Assembly: GCF_000478605.2 (NCBI RefSeq)
Contig: NZ_ASHX02000001.1
Coordinates: forward strand, 6,091,001 to 6,155,000
Direction: 5' to 3'
Origin: Streptomyces thermolilacinus SPC6
GTDB lineage: Bacteria > Actinomycetota > Actinomycetes > Streptomycetales > Streptomycetaceae
DNA: 64,000 nucleotides
Shown here: positions 25,838-33,778 of the stretch, in pieces
Layout: each line of letters opens with the position of its first letter
How positions within the stretch are numbered: position 1 is the first letter of the stretch
Position numbers and translations under genes: made by a program
The notes under the pieces: model-generated
Databases searched by the model: none
Seen by the model: the letters and a program-made list of their open reading frames with translations, nothing else
What the model was told of the DNA's origin: nothing

Positions 25838-26875
25838 ATGGCCGCGGCAGCCGTACGGCTCGACGGGAACACCCTGCTGCTCGGAGAGGGGGTGCGGGTC
25901 CGGTTCGTCCGGACGCTGCGCCTCCCGGAGACCGGCACCCACCCCCTGCCGCCGGGGCTCGGCGAGTTCCCCGTCCGGCGTGTCGAGGACCACGCCGACA
26001 CGGTGCCGCCCGAGTGGCGGGCGCGCGGCGGCGTCCTCGTCCCCATGTATCTGCGCGAGGCGATGTGGCTGAGCTTCGAGAGCCGCGAGCCCGCCGCGCT
26101 CCAGGTCGCCGTCGGCAAGGTGTGCGCCGTCTCCGGCCGCCCCTGGAGCGGCACCCTCGCCCGCGACCCGCAGAACTACGTCGTCCTGCCGCGCCAGCCC
26201 TGGCTCGACGGCATCAACTCCGGGCGCGGCACCGTCCGCCAGTTCGTCGCCGTGCCGCTCGGTCTCGGCGCCACCGTCGAGGGCCAGGTGACGGGCGAGG
26301 AGGCCTGGGGCGGCGTGCAGTTCCAGGCGTTCGGGCTCGGCGCCCCGGCCCGCGCCGCGTGGCTCGCCGAGCAGGAGGAGCTGGCCCGGCGACGCGCCGC
26401 CCGGTTCGCCCGGATGGCCCCGCCGCCCGCCCCGGGCGGCCCCGCCCCGCTCGGCGCCCCGGCCCCGGCCGGCGCCCCGCCGCGCGCCGCCGCGATGGGC
26501 CTCGGCGCGGGCGGCACGATGCGCCAGGAGGTGTACCGGGACGACCGGCCGCTCTCCGACTGGGCGGCCGAGCCCGCGGGCCGCGTCTTCGTCCACCTCG
26601 TCACCCCGCCCGAGTGGCGCCGCGTCACCGGCGAGGAGCCCCCGCCGTCGCCCGTGAACCGCGACGCCTACACCCGCGCGGGACTGCCCTGGTACGACTA
26701 CGACGACGCGTCCGCCACCGACCTCGCGCCCGCGCCGCCGCTGTCCGACGTCAAGCCCGTGGGGGAGTGGCTCGGCGACGACGACGCGCCGTTCACCCCG
26801 CCGGCGCCCCACCAGGTCCTGCCCCTCGGCGACGCGACCCCGCCGGGGAAGCCCGTCGGCGACGGCGACTGGTAG
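25838..26875 (+). CDS. Conserved hypothetical protein, Pro/Ala-rich middle
   Basis: A 345-residue protein I cannot assign. The first 180 residues form a compact, probably globular domain (LPETGTHPLPPGLGEFPVRR, then VPMYLREAMWLSFE, and VLPRQPWLDGIN). An Ala/Pro/Gly-rich linker (about 205-235) leads to a C-terminal region rich in Asp and aromatic residues. There is no signal peptide or transmembrane segment. I chose ATG 25838 after GAGAGGGG; ATG 25793 is in frame but has a weak site. It is divergent from the P450 gene and shows no operon partner. Coding character is strong, with consistent G/C third positions. Confidence 0.65.
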   Translation: MAAAAVRLDGNTLLLGEGVRVRFVRTLRLPETGTHPLPPGLGEFPVRRVEDHADTVPPEWRARGGVLVPMYLREAMWLSFESREPAALQVAVGKVCAVSGRPWSGTLARDPQNYVVLPRQPWLDGINSGRGTVRQFVAVPLGLGATVEGQVTGEEAWGGVQFQAFGLGAPARAAWLAEQEELARRRAARFARMAPPPAPGGPAPLGAPAPAGAPPRAAAMGLGAGGTMRQEVYRDDRPLSDWAAEPAGRVFVHLVTPPEWRRVTGEEPPPSPVNRDAYTRAGLPWYDYDDASATDLAPAPPLSDVKPVGEWLGDDDAPFTPPAPHQVLPLGDATPPGKPVGDGDW

Positions 26876-27094
26876 ACGCCCGCCGCACGCGGGGCGGGCA
26901 GGCCAGAGGCCCGGCGCCGGACCGTCCCCGGCGCCGTGAGGGCCGGGGGTCGTCAACGTCGCTCGCGGACGGGCGGGCGCCGCGCCGAACGGGTGAATGC
27001 GGGTCGTTCCGCTCGTGGTGCCCGTGACGCGTCCGGGGGACGCCGGTTAGCAGGGAGGCCCGGTCACCGGGTCTTCCGACCAGAAGGATGAGTC

Positions 27095-27484
27095 ATGATC
27101 AAGAAGTTCGTCGCCACCGCGGGCGTCGCGGCGGCCGCCCTGGGAGTCTCCGCGCCGATGGCCTTCGCCGTGGGCGACCACAATGTCGAGACCCAGAACG
27201 GCAACTTCTCCGAGCAGGCGTACGGCAACACCGTCACCGGCGGGAAGCTGAGCCCCCAGATGGGGCTGGTGCAGGGGTCCCTCAACAAGCTGTGCGCCGG
27301 TGTGCCGGTCCAGGCGGACGTCCAGAACGTCGTGGGCCTGCTCAACATCGGTGTCCAGGACATCCTGAACGACACGCAGAACCAGCAGTGCGCGGAGAAC
27401 TCCACCGCGGTCAAGGGCGACAGCGCCCTGTCGCACATCCTGGAGAACGTCCTCTCCGAGAACGGCGCCGTCGCCGTCGACTGA
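27095..27484 (+). CDS. Rodlin, secreted aerial-hyphae surface protein
   Basis: A 129-residue secreted protein. The signal peptide ends near AFA (about residue 25), and the mature part has the rodlin pattern: GDHNVETQNGN, GNTVTGG, then QADVQNVVGLLNIGVQDILND. Rodlins organise chaplins into the rodlet layer of aerial hyphae and spores. Mature residues are Asn/Gln/Val-rich, unlike the neighbours. ATG 27095 follows AGAAGGATGAGTC. Only one rodlin is present and no chaplin adjoins it, whereas S. coelicolor has a divergent rdlA/rdlB pair. A strong terminator follows. Confidence 0.92.
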   Translation: MIKKFVATAGVAAAALGVSAPMAFAVGDHNVETQNGNFSEQAYGNTVTGGKLSPQMGLVQGSLNKLCAGVPVQADVQNVVGLLNIGVQDILNDTQNQQCAENSTAVKGDSALSHILENVLSENGAVAVD

Positions 27485-27501
27485 CGACGTGCCGCCCCGA
27501 A

Positions 27502-27538
27502 CGACGGGCCGGCCGGGAAGACCCCGGCCGGCCCGTCG
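27502..27538 (+). terminator. Strong hairpin terminator after the rodlin gene
   Basis: Perfect 16-bp arms (27502-27517 and 27523-27538) with a 5-base loop, starting 17 bases after the stop codon. Confidence 0.9.
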
Positions 27539-27661
27539 CCGTTGACGCCACCGCGCCGAAGCGGGTCAGGGCAGCAGCTGCCGTACCGTGCGTCCGCCGC
27601 CCACCGCTCCCAGCGCCCGGCCGCCCAGTCCCGCCCCGGCCCGGAACCGCCCACCCGCTGG

Positions 27662-27991
27662 GGCGAATCCGCTCCCTTACGCGGCTGGTTCGGGCCCCTG
27701 CCGGTCACGCTCCGTGCCGAGGCCGTACACGTGCGTGTCGCGTACCCGTCCGTCGAGCACGCCGTCACCGCCTTCGCGGACCAGCCGGAGCCCCTGCGCG
27801 CCCACCGCGCCGCCCTCGAGGGGCCGGGACGCCGGGAGGCCGCCCGCGCCGCGCTCGCGGAACCGTGCGCCGCGCGCGAACGTGCCGGTGACGGCACGTT
27901 CGCCATGGACTCCCGTACCCCTCGCCACCGCGCGCGCTCCGCCCGGCACCCCCCGGCCACCGGATGGGGAGGCTCTCGGCGTTCCTCCTGA
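27662..27991 (+). pseudogene. Degenerate methyltransferase C-terminal fragment
   Basis: The frame ending at 27991 encodes AYPSVEHAVTAF, then a stretch with GPGRREAARAAL and GDGTFAMDS, which resembles the C-terminal third of small SAM methyltransferases. No SAM-binding N-terminal half is present upstream, and there is no plausible start. The rest of 27485-28154 has no gene besides the rodlin terminator and the conservon promoter. I read this as a relic; a chance resemblance is possible. Confidence 0.4.
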
Positions 27992-28095
27992 ACGGGATCA
28001 AGTCCCTGCGACTGCGGCTGATTCACAAGAAGCGGAACCTTGCGCAAACATCGGGCCATCATGTGACCCTGCGTCAAACACCCTTGCGAGAACGG

Positions 28096-28124
28096 GTTAT
28101 GCTCGGCGCTCGTCGCCATATGAT
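28096..28124 (+). promoter_or_regulatory. Candidate promoter of the conservon
   Basis: A near-consensus -10 TATGAT (28119-28124) lies 17 bases after GTTATG (28096-28101), a weak -35. Transcription would start near 28131, leaving a leader of about 24 bases before ATG 28155. The region 28080-28140 is notably AT-rich. Confidence 0.45.
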
Positions 28125-28154
28125 CTTTTTCGTTCGATGGGTTTGAGGGTGCTG

Positions 28155-29654
28155 ATGGTCCGTGAGGAATCGTCGCCCGGAAGTGGAAGCCCGCGGTCCG
28201 CGGCATCTTTCGTGTGGCTGCTGCCCGCCGCTGTGATCGCCGTCGCCACCGGGGTCGCAGTGGCCATGGTGGACGCTTCCGCGAGAGGACCGGTCGCGGT
28301 CTTCGGAGGGGTTTCCGCTCTGTTCCTCGCCGTGCTCGGCAGTGAGGCCGCGCGCCGGGGACGGGTGATCGAGGAGCTGCGCCGTACCGTCGCCGCCCGC
28401 GACACGGCCCTGGCCCGCAGGCACGCGGAGACCGCCCACCTCGCCGGGACGCTGCTGCCCGACGCCGTCCAGCGGCTGCGCCGCGGCGAGTTCCCCGAGG
28501 ACGTCCTCGGCTCGCTCACCGCGCCCGAGGAGCACCAGGCCGTCGTCCGCGTGGTCGTGGACGCCGTCACCGCCGAGGAGGACCTGCGCGAGTCGGCGCA
28601 GCGCGCCTTCGTCAACATCGCCCGCCGCGTCCAGGCCATCGTCCACCAGCAGGCAACGGAGCTGCGCGCCATGGAGGACCGGCACGGCCACAGCCCGGAG
28701 GTCTTCGGCGACCTGCTCCGCATCGACCACGGCACGGCCCTGATCGGCCGCCTCGCCGACTCCATCGCCGTGCTCGGCGGCGCCCGCCCGGGCCGCCAGT
28801 GGAGCCGGGCCGTCCCGCTGTACAGCGTGCTGCGCGGCGCCATGTCCCGGATCATCGACTACCAGCGCGTCGAACTGCACTCCGTCACCGAGGTCGCCGT
28901 CACCGGACCCGCCGTCGAGCCGCTCATCCACGCGCTCGCCGAGCTCCTCGACAACGCCACCCGTTACTCCCCGCCGCAGACGAAGGTCCACCTGACCGCC
29001 GTGGACGTGCAGTCGGGCATCGCCGTCGAGATCGAGGACGGCGGCGTGTCCATGAGCGAGGAGGCCCGCAAGCGCGCCGAGCGCATGCTGCGCCAGGCCC
29101 AGCAGGGCATCGACCTCAACGACCTGGGCGAGACCCCGCGCCTCGGCCTCGCCGTCGTCGGCCGCCTCGCGCAGGCGTACGGCTTCCAGGTCTCGCTGCG
29201 CTCCTCCGCGTACGGCGGTGTCCGCGCCGTCGTCGTCGTCCCGCAGGAGCTGATCACGACCGTCGCCGCCGCCTCGGGCCTCGCCCACGGCATCGGCGCG
29301 TCCTCCGTACCCCGGACCGCCGTCCCGGCCGCCCCCGCCGCCCCCGCCCCCGTCCCGGCCCCCGCGGAGCGTCCCGCGACCGGCCCGGTGGCGGACGACG
29401 AGGCCCGGACGGTGGTCGAGCGGACCCCGAACGGCCTGCCGCAGCGACGCCGCAGGAAGCCGCTCGCGGAGCCGCAGCAGGCCGCAGCCGCCGCACCGGC
29501 CGCCTCCTCGGATCAGGCGCCGGCGGCGTCCGCGACCCCGGCCTCCGAGCAGGAGCCGACACCTCAGGTGCAGCCCGGAATGTGGCTGGCCGCCTTCCAG
29601 AGCGGCCTGTCCGGGGAGCCCAACGACGCAAGCAAGGGGAACTCGCAGCAATGA
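28155..29654 (+). CDS. cvnA: Conservon sensor histidine-kinase-like protein CvnA
   Basis: A 499-residue membrane protein, first gene of a conservon. Two transmembrane helices lie near 20-40 and 44-62 with a very short loop. A helical region and a GHKL ATPase domain follow: N-box ALAELLDNATRYSPP near 262, VEIEDGGVSM, then RLGLAVVGRLAQAYGFQVSLRSS. No classical H-box is evident, as in other CvnA proteins. The C-terminal 120 residues are Ala/Pro-rich. I chose ATG 28155 after GAGGG; ATG 28137 has no ribosome site. Its stop overlaps cvnB (ATGA). Confidence 0.88.
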   Translation: MVREESSPGSGSPRSAASFVWLLPAAVIAVATGVAVAMVDASARGPVAVFGGVSALFLAVLGSEAARRGRVIEELRRTVAARDTALARRHAETAHLAGTLLPDAVQRLRRGEFPEDVLGSLTAPEEHQAVVRVVVDAVTAEEDLRESAQRAFVNIARRVQAIVHQQATELRAMEDRHGHSPEVFGDLLRIDHGTALIGRLADSIAVLGGARPGRQWSRAVPLYSVLRGAMSRIIDYQRVELHSVTEVAVTGPAVEPLIHALAELLDNATRYSPPQTKVHLTAVDVQSGIAVEIEDGGVSMSEEARKRAERMLRQAQQGIDLNDLGETPRLGLAVVGRLAQAYGFQVSLRSSAYGGVRAVVVVPQELITTVAAASGLAHGIGASSVPRTAVPAAPAAPAPVPAPAERPATGPVADDEARTVVERTPNGLPQRRRRKPLAEPQQAAAAAPAASSDQAPAASATPASEQEPTPQVQPGMWLAAFQSGLSGEPNDASKGNSQQ

Positions 29655-30061
29655 TCAAGCAGCAGGCCAATCTGGACTGGATGCTCAAGGACCTCGCGGA
29701 AGGCGTGCCGCAAACCCGACACGTGGTCGTGCTCTCCGCCGACGGCCTGCGCATGGCCCAGTACGGCACCGACCACGACACGGCCGACCGGCTCGCCGCG
29801 GCCTGCGCGGGCCTCCAGTCGCTCGCCGGGGCCGTCGCCTCCGAACTGCCGCACAGCGACGGCCGGATGCGGCTCGTCGTGATCGAGATGGACGGCGGCT
29901 TCTTCTACCTGATGGCCGCCGGCGCCGGCGCCTATCTGGCCGTGCTCGCCGGCGAGGGCGTGGACGCGGGGCTGATGGGCCAGCGCATGCGGGACCTGGT
30001 CCTGCGTATCGGAGAACACCTGAGCAGCCCGCCGCGACAGGATGGGCAGGGCACCAGGTGA
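29651..30061 (+). CDS. cvnB: Roadblock/LC7-family protein CvnB
   Basis: A 136-residue roadblock/LC7 domain protein. The core LDWMLKDLAEGVPQTRHVVVLSADGLRMA and the strand-rich VVIEMDGGFFYLMAAGAGAYLAVL match the MglB-like fold. In conservons this protein is thought to act on the small GTPase CvnD and to assemble with CvnA at the membrane. The start overlaps the cvnA stop and its own stop overlaps the cvnC start, so all are translationally coupled. Confidence 0.9.
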   Translation: MIKQQANLDWMLKDLAEGVPQTRHVVVLSADGLRMAQYGTDHDTADRLAAACAGLQSLAGAVASELPHSDGRMRLVVIEMDGGFFYLMAAGAGAYLAVLAGEGVDAGLMGQRMRDLVLRIGEHLSSPPRQDGQGTR

Positions 30062-30420
30062 GCGGAGCGGGCGGCGGTGACTGGGAGGAAGCCAGTCCCG
30101 AGCGGCTCTATGTGATCACGGGGGGACGCAGCGGCGGGTCGGCACCCGCCCAACTCGACCTCGTCACGCTGATCGTGGCGAGGTCCGGTGCGAAGCCCGG
30201 GATGCAGCCGGAACACGCGGCGATCGTGCAGCTGTGCCAGTCACCGCTGTCCGTGGCCGAGATCTCCGCGTACCTGAGCCTCCCGGTCAGCGTCGTCACG
30301 GTGCTGCTCGGCGATCTCCTCGCCGACAACCGCATCGTCGCCCGCGCACCCGTCCCACCCGCCCGACTCCCCGACCGCGCGTTGATTGAGGCAGTGATCG
30401 ATGGACTTCAGAAGCTCTGA
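30058..30420 (+). CDS. cvnC: DUF742 protein CvnC
   Basis: A 120-residue DUF742 protein. Typical are RLYVITGGRSG near residue 16, a LDLVTLIVAR segment and a winged-helix-like half, VAEISAYLSLPVSVVTVLLGDLLADN. The GTG start lies in a GTGA overlap with the cvnB stop. The 3' end overlaps cvnD by 20 bases. Function in the complex is unknown; DNA or partner binding through the helix-turn-helix-like segment is possible. Confidence 0.9.
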   Translation: MSGAGGGDWEEASPERLYVITGGRSGGSAPAQLDLVTLIVARSGAKPGMQPEHAAIVQLCQSPLSVAEISAYLSLPVSVVTVLLGDLLADNRIVARAPVPPARLPDRALIEAVIDGLQKL

Positions 30421-31051
30421 GCAGACCGGCTCCGAGCCGCACGGCGGCGCCGCGGTTCGGGGGCCGCGCACCGAGGACGTGCTGCCCGAGACGGCCACCA
30501 CGGCCGTCAAGGTGGTGATCGTGGGCGGGTTCGGCGTGGGAAAGACCACCTTCGTCGGCTCCGTCAGCGAGATCCGCCCGCTCACCACCGAGGAGACGAT
30601 GACCCAGGCCGGGGTCGGCGTCGACGACACATCCGGGGTGGACGGCAAGACGTCCACCACCGTCGCCATGGACTTCGGCCGGATCAGCATCAACCAGGAG
30701 CTGGTCCTCTACCTGTTCGGCACGCCCGGCCAGGAGCGGTTCTGGTTCCTGTGGCGGGGCCTGTTCGAAGGCGCCCTGGGCGCGGTCGTCCTGGTGGACA
30801 CCCGCCGCCTGGAGGTCAGCTTCGACGTGCTCGGACGGCTGGAGGAGCGCCGCGTGCCGTTCGTCGTGGCCGTCAACACCTTCCCGGACGCGCCCGCCTA
30901 CCCGGTCGAGGAGCTCCGTACCGCCCTCGACCTGCCGCCGGCCGTCCCGATCGTCCCCTGTGACGCCCGGGACCGCGGCTCCGCCCGGGACGTCCTGATG
31001 ACGCTGATGCGCTACCTGCAGACCCTCGCAACGACCCAGGAGGCGTCATGA
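30401..31051 (+). CDS. cvnD: Small GTP-binding protein CvnD
   Basis: A 216-residue Ras-like ATP/GTP-binding protein of the MglA-related conservon type. The P-loop VGGFGVGKTTFVG is near residues 39-51, the switch region GTPGQERFWF near 107, and VAVNTFPD occupies the position of NKxD near 162. It is the nucleotide switch of the system, presumably controlled by CvnB and CvnA. The start lies inside cvnC and the end overlaps the P450 gene (ATGA). Confidence 0.92.
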   Translation: MDFRSSEQTGSEPHGGAAVRGPRTEDVLPETATTAVKVVIVGGFGVGKTTFVGSVSEIRPLTTEETMTQAGVGVDDTSGVDGKTSTTVAMDFGRISINQELVLYLFGTPGQERFWFLWRGLFEGALGAVVLVDTRRLEVSFDVLGRLEERRVPFVVAVNTFPDAPAYPVEELRTALDLPPAVPIVPCDARDRGSARDVLMTLMRYLQTLATTQEAS

Positions 31052-32490
31052 CCGCCCCCCACGCCGAGTCCCTCCCCGGCCTCACGCCGCCTCCCGGCTG
31101 CCCCGCCCACGCCGGTGGCATCGGCGCCGCCGCCGCCCTGCGCCGCGTCTACGGCCCCGAGGCCGAACGCGACCCGAAGGCCCTGTACGAGGAGCTGCGC
31201 CGGCAGCACGGCCCGGTGGCGCCCGTATTCCTCCACGGCGACCTCCCGGCGTGGATCGTCCTGGGCCACCGGGAGAACCTGGAGGCCATGCGGTCGCCGT
31301 CGCGGTTCTCCAACGACTCCCGCCTGTGGCGGATGTTCAAGGAGGGGCGCGTCCCCGCCGACTCGCCGCTGCGCCCGATGGTCGAGTGGCAGCCCATGTG
31401 CGTGTTCACCGACGGCGCCGAGCACGAGCGGCTCCGGTCGGCCGTCCGCGACGCCCTGGACCAGTTCGACCGGCGCGGCGTGCGCCGGTACGTGATCCGC
31501 TACACCGACCAGCTCGTGGACTCCTTCGCCGCCGAGGGCCGCGCCGACTTGATCCAGGACTTCGCGGAGAAGCTGCCGATGCTGGTGATGACCCAGCTGC
31601 TCGGCATGCCCGAGGAGTACGGCCCGCACCTGGTGGACGCCTGCCTGGACCTGATGAAGGGCAGCGAGACGACCGTCTCCAGCAACGAGTTCGTCGTCCG
31701 CACCCTCCGCACCCTCACCGAGCGCAAGAAGAACCAGCCCGGCCACGACCTGGCGAGCAGGCTGCTGAGCCACGAGGCGAACCTCAGCGACGACGAGGTG
31801 CTGGAGCACCTGCGCCTGGTGCTGATCTCCGCCAACGAGACCACGGTCAACCTGATCGCCAACGCCCTGCGCCTGGTCCTCACCGACCGACGCTTCCGCG
31901 CCAACCTGGCCGGTGGCCATATGACGCTGCCGGACGCGCTGGAGCAGGTGCTGTGGGACGACCCGCCGCTGTCGGCGATCACCGGCCGCTGGGCGACCGG
32001 CGACACCGTCCTGGGCGGCCAGCAGATCAGGGCCGGCGACATGCTGCTGCTGGGTGTCGCGGCGGGCAACGTGGACCCGGAGATCCGCCCCGACCTCGAC
32101 AAGCCGCTCCTCGGCAACCGCGCCCACCTGGCGTTCAGCAGCGGCCCCCACGAGTGCCCCGGTCAGGACATCGGCCGCGCCATCGCCGACACGGGCATCG
32201 ACACGCTGCTGGCCCGCCTGCCCGACCTGAGGCTCGCCGTGCCCGAGGGCGAACTGCGCTGGTCGGCCGCGTGGTTGTCGAAGCGCCTCGAGGCGCTGCC
32301 GGTGGAGTTCACGCCTCCCGCGTCGGCGGCGCCGCGCGTCCCGAGCGGGCCCAAGGACTTCGCCTCGACCGTGCCCGGGCCGCTGCCCGAGCAGGCGCCG
32401 CCGCCCATGCCGGACACGGCGCCCCCCGGCGGCTCCCCTGCTCCCGCCCGCAAGACCTGGTGGAGCCTCTTCTTCCGGCCGAACAGCTGA
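31048..32490 (+). CDS. cvnE: Conservon cytochrome P450, CYP157-like, without ExxR motif
   Basis: A 480-residue P450. The heme motif FSSGPHECPG carries Cys370 and the I-helix ISANETTVN is near-normal. The K-helix reads EQVLW at 299-303, so the usually invariant ExxR Glu and Arg are replaced by Gln and Trp. The same loss (EQSLW) is documented for the CYP157 family of S. coelicolor, which also resides in conservons. The last 80 residues are a Pro-rich tail ending in a basic/aromatic patch, WWSLFFRP. ATG 31048 overlaps the cvnD stop, so it is the fifth coupled conservon gene. Substrate unknown; a redox-sensing role is an alternative to catalysis. Confidence 0.9.
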   Translation: MTAPHAESLPGLTPPPGCPAHAGGIGAAAALRRVYGPEAERDPKALYEELRRQHGPVAPVFLHGDLPAWIVLGHRENLEAMRSPSRFSNDSRLWRMFKEGRVPADSPLRPMVEWQPMCVFTDGAEHERLRSAVRDALDQFDRRGVRRYVIRYTDQLVDSFAAEGRADLIQDFAEKLPMLVMTQLLGMPEEYGPHLVDACLDLMKGSETTVSSNEFVVRTLRTLTERKKNQPGHDLASRLLSHEANLSDDEVLEHLRLVLISANETTVNLIANALRLVLTDRRFRANLAGGHMTLPDALEQVLWDDPPLSAITGRWATGDTVLGGQQIRAGDMLLLGVAAGNVDPEIRPDLDKPLLGNRAHLAFSSGPHECPGQDIGRAIADTGIDTLLARLPDLRLAVPEGELRWSAAWLSKRLEALPVEFTPPASAAPRVPSGPKDFASTVPGPLPEQAPPPMPDTAPPGGSPAPARKTWWSLFFRPNS

Positions 32491-32528
32491 ATTCACGGAA
32501 TCGTTCCCTCCGAGGGACCTCCGGCCTG

Positions 32529-32557
32529 TTGGATCAGGGTTATCGGATGACTACTAT
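32529..32557 (+). promoter_or_regulatory. Promoter of the terpene synthase gene
   Basis: TTGGAT (32529-32534) and TACTAT (32552-32557) are separated by exactly 17 bases, the best sigma-70-like promoter in this region. Transcription would start near 32564, about 90 bases before the GTG. Confidence 0.7.
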
Positions 32558-32567
32558 GCGCCATAGT
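32553..32567. promoter_or_regulatory. 15-bp perfect palindrome over the -10 and start site
   Basis: ACTATG-CGC-CATAGT has perfect 6-bp arms and a 3-base centre. It overlaps the -10 hexamer and predicted transcription start of the terpene synthase promoter, the usual place for a repressor operator. No regulator gene adjoins it. Confidence 0.6.
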
Positions 32568-32652
32568 TGATCATTTCCGTGTCACAAGTGGCGTTTTCCG
32601 ACGCCTTCTTGAGCCATGCACACACGTCGCACCGCGACGAGAGGAGGCCGTA

Positions 32653-33762
32653 GTGGGGCCCGGTCTGATAGTGCCGCCGATCTTCACCCCTATTCCGTCG
32701 GCAATCCATCCCTGCCACGTGGAGGCCGACGTCCTGACGGCGGCCTGGGCGGAGACGTACCGCATCGGATCGGATGAGCTGCGGGGGAGGCTGGTCTCTC
32801 AGGCCATCGGAACCTTCTCCGCGCGCATCCTCCCCGAGGGCCGTGAAGAGGTCGTCTCGCTCCTCGCGGACTTCATCCTCTGGCTGTTCGGCGTGGACGA
32901 CGGCCACTGCGAGGAGGGCGAGCTGGGCCGCCGCCCCGGCGAACTCGCCGGGGAGCTGCACCGCCTGCTGAGGATCGCGCAGAACCCCGAGGTGCCGATG
33001 CTGGGGGACGACCCGCTCGCCGCCGGCCTGCGCGACCTGCGGCTGCGGGTGGACCGCTACGGCACCCCCGGCCAGGCCGCCCGCTGGGTGGACGCGCTGC
33101 GCGAGTACTTCTTCTCCGTCGTGTGGGAATCGGGCCACCGCAGCGCCGGCACCGTGCCGGACCTCAACGACTACACGCTGATGCGGATCTACGACGGCGC
33201 CACCACCGTCGTACTGCCCATGCTGGAGATGGGCCACGGCTACGAGCTCCAGCCCCACGAGCGCGACCGCACGGCCGTCCGCGCCGCCACCGAGATGGCG
33301 TCCTTCATCATCACCTGGGACAACGACATCTTCTCGTACCACAAGGAGAAGAAGGAGAAGAGCGCCACCGGCTACTACCTCAACGTGCTGCGCGTCCTGG
33401 AGCAGCACGAGGGCATGACGCCGGAGCAGGCGCTCGACGTCGCCATCTCGCAGCGTGACCGCGTCATGTGCCTCTACATGCGCCTCACCGAGGCCCTAGC
33501 CGAACAGGGCAGCCCGCAGCTCCGCCAGTACCTGCGCACCCTCGGCAGCTTCATCCGCGGCGCCCAGGACTGGGGCGTCAGCTCCGTCAGGTACACGACC
33601 CCGGACGACCCCGCGAGCATGCCCGCCCACTTCCGCGACACGCCCGTGGACGACAGCGAGGAGCCGCTCGGCATCCCCGCGGTCTCCTGGTGGTGGAACC
33701 TGCTCGCCCCGGGCGGGGACGCGCACGCCACCCTGCCCGTGCACCGGACCGCGCGGAACTAG
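32653..33762 (+). CDS. Class I sesquiterpene synthase, selinadiene-synthase-like
   Basis: A 369-residue bacterial terpene cyclase that ionises farnesyl diphosphate. The acidic motif is DDGHCE (Asp82, Asp83, Glu87), a DDxxxE variant. The effector triad is Arg178/Asp181/Gly182 in RIYDG. The NSE motif is Asn224/Ser228/Glu232 in NDIFSYHKE, and SVRYTT supplies the late Arg-Tyr pair. These residues and even their numbering correspond, as I recall it, to selina-4(15),7(11)-diene synthase of S. pristinaespiralis, so that product is the best guess. GTG 32653 follows GAGGAGGCC. A P450 follows 16 bases later. Confidence 0.88.
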   Translation: MGPGLIVPPIFTPIPSAIHPCHVEADVLTAAWAETYRIGSDELRGRLVSQAIGTFSARILPEGREEVVSLLADFILWLFGVDDGHCEEGELGRRPGELAGELHRLLRIAQNPEVPMLGDDPLAAGLRDLRLRVDRYGTPGQAARWVDALREYFFSVVWESGHRSAGTVPDLNDYTLMRIYDGATTVVLPMLEMGHGYELQPHERDRTAVRAATEMASFIITWDNDIFSYHKEKKEKSATGYYLNVLRVLEQHEGMTPEQALDVAISQRDRVMCLYMRLTEALAEQGSPQLRQYLRTLGSFIRGAQDWGVSSVRYTTPDDPASMPAHFRDTPVDDSEEPLGIPAVSWWWNLLAPGGDAHATLPVHRTARN

Positions 33763-33778
33763 AGCAAAGGATTCTTCG

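Noticed and set aside
24371..26072. Large plus-strand open frame across the P450 gene
   Set aside because: Antisense shadow of the P450; Ser/Arg/Pro-rich translation without motifs.
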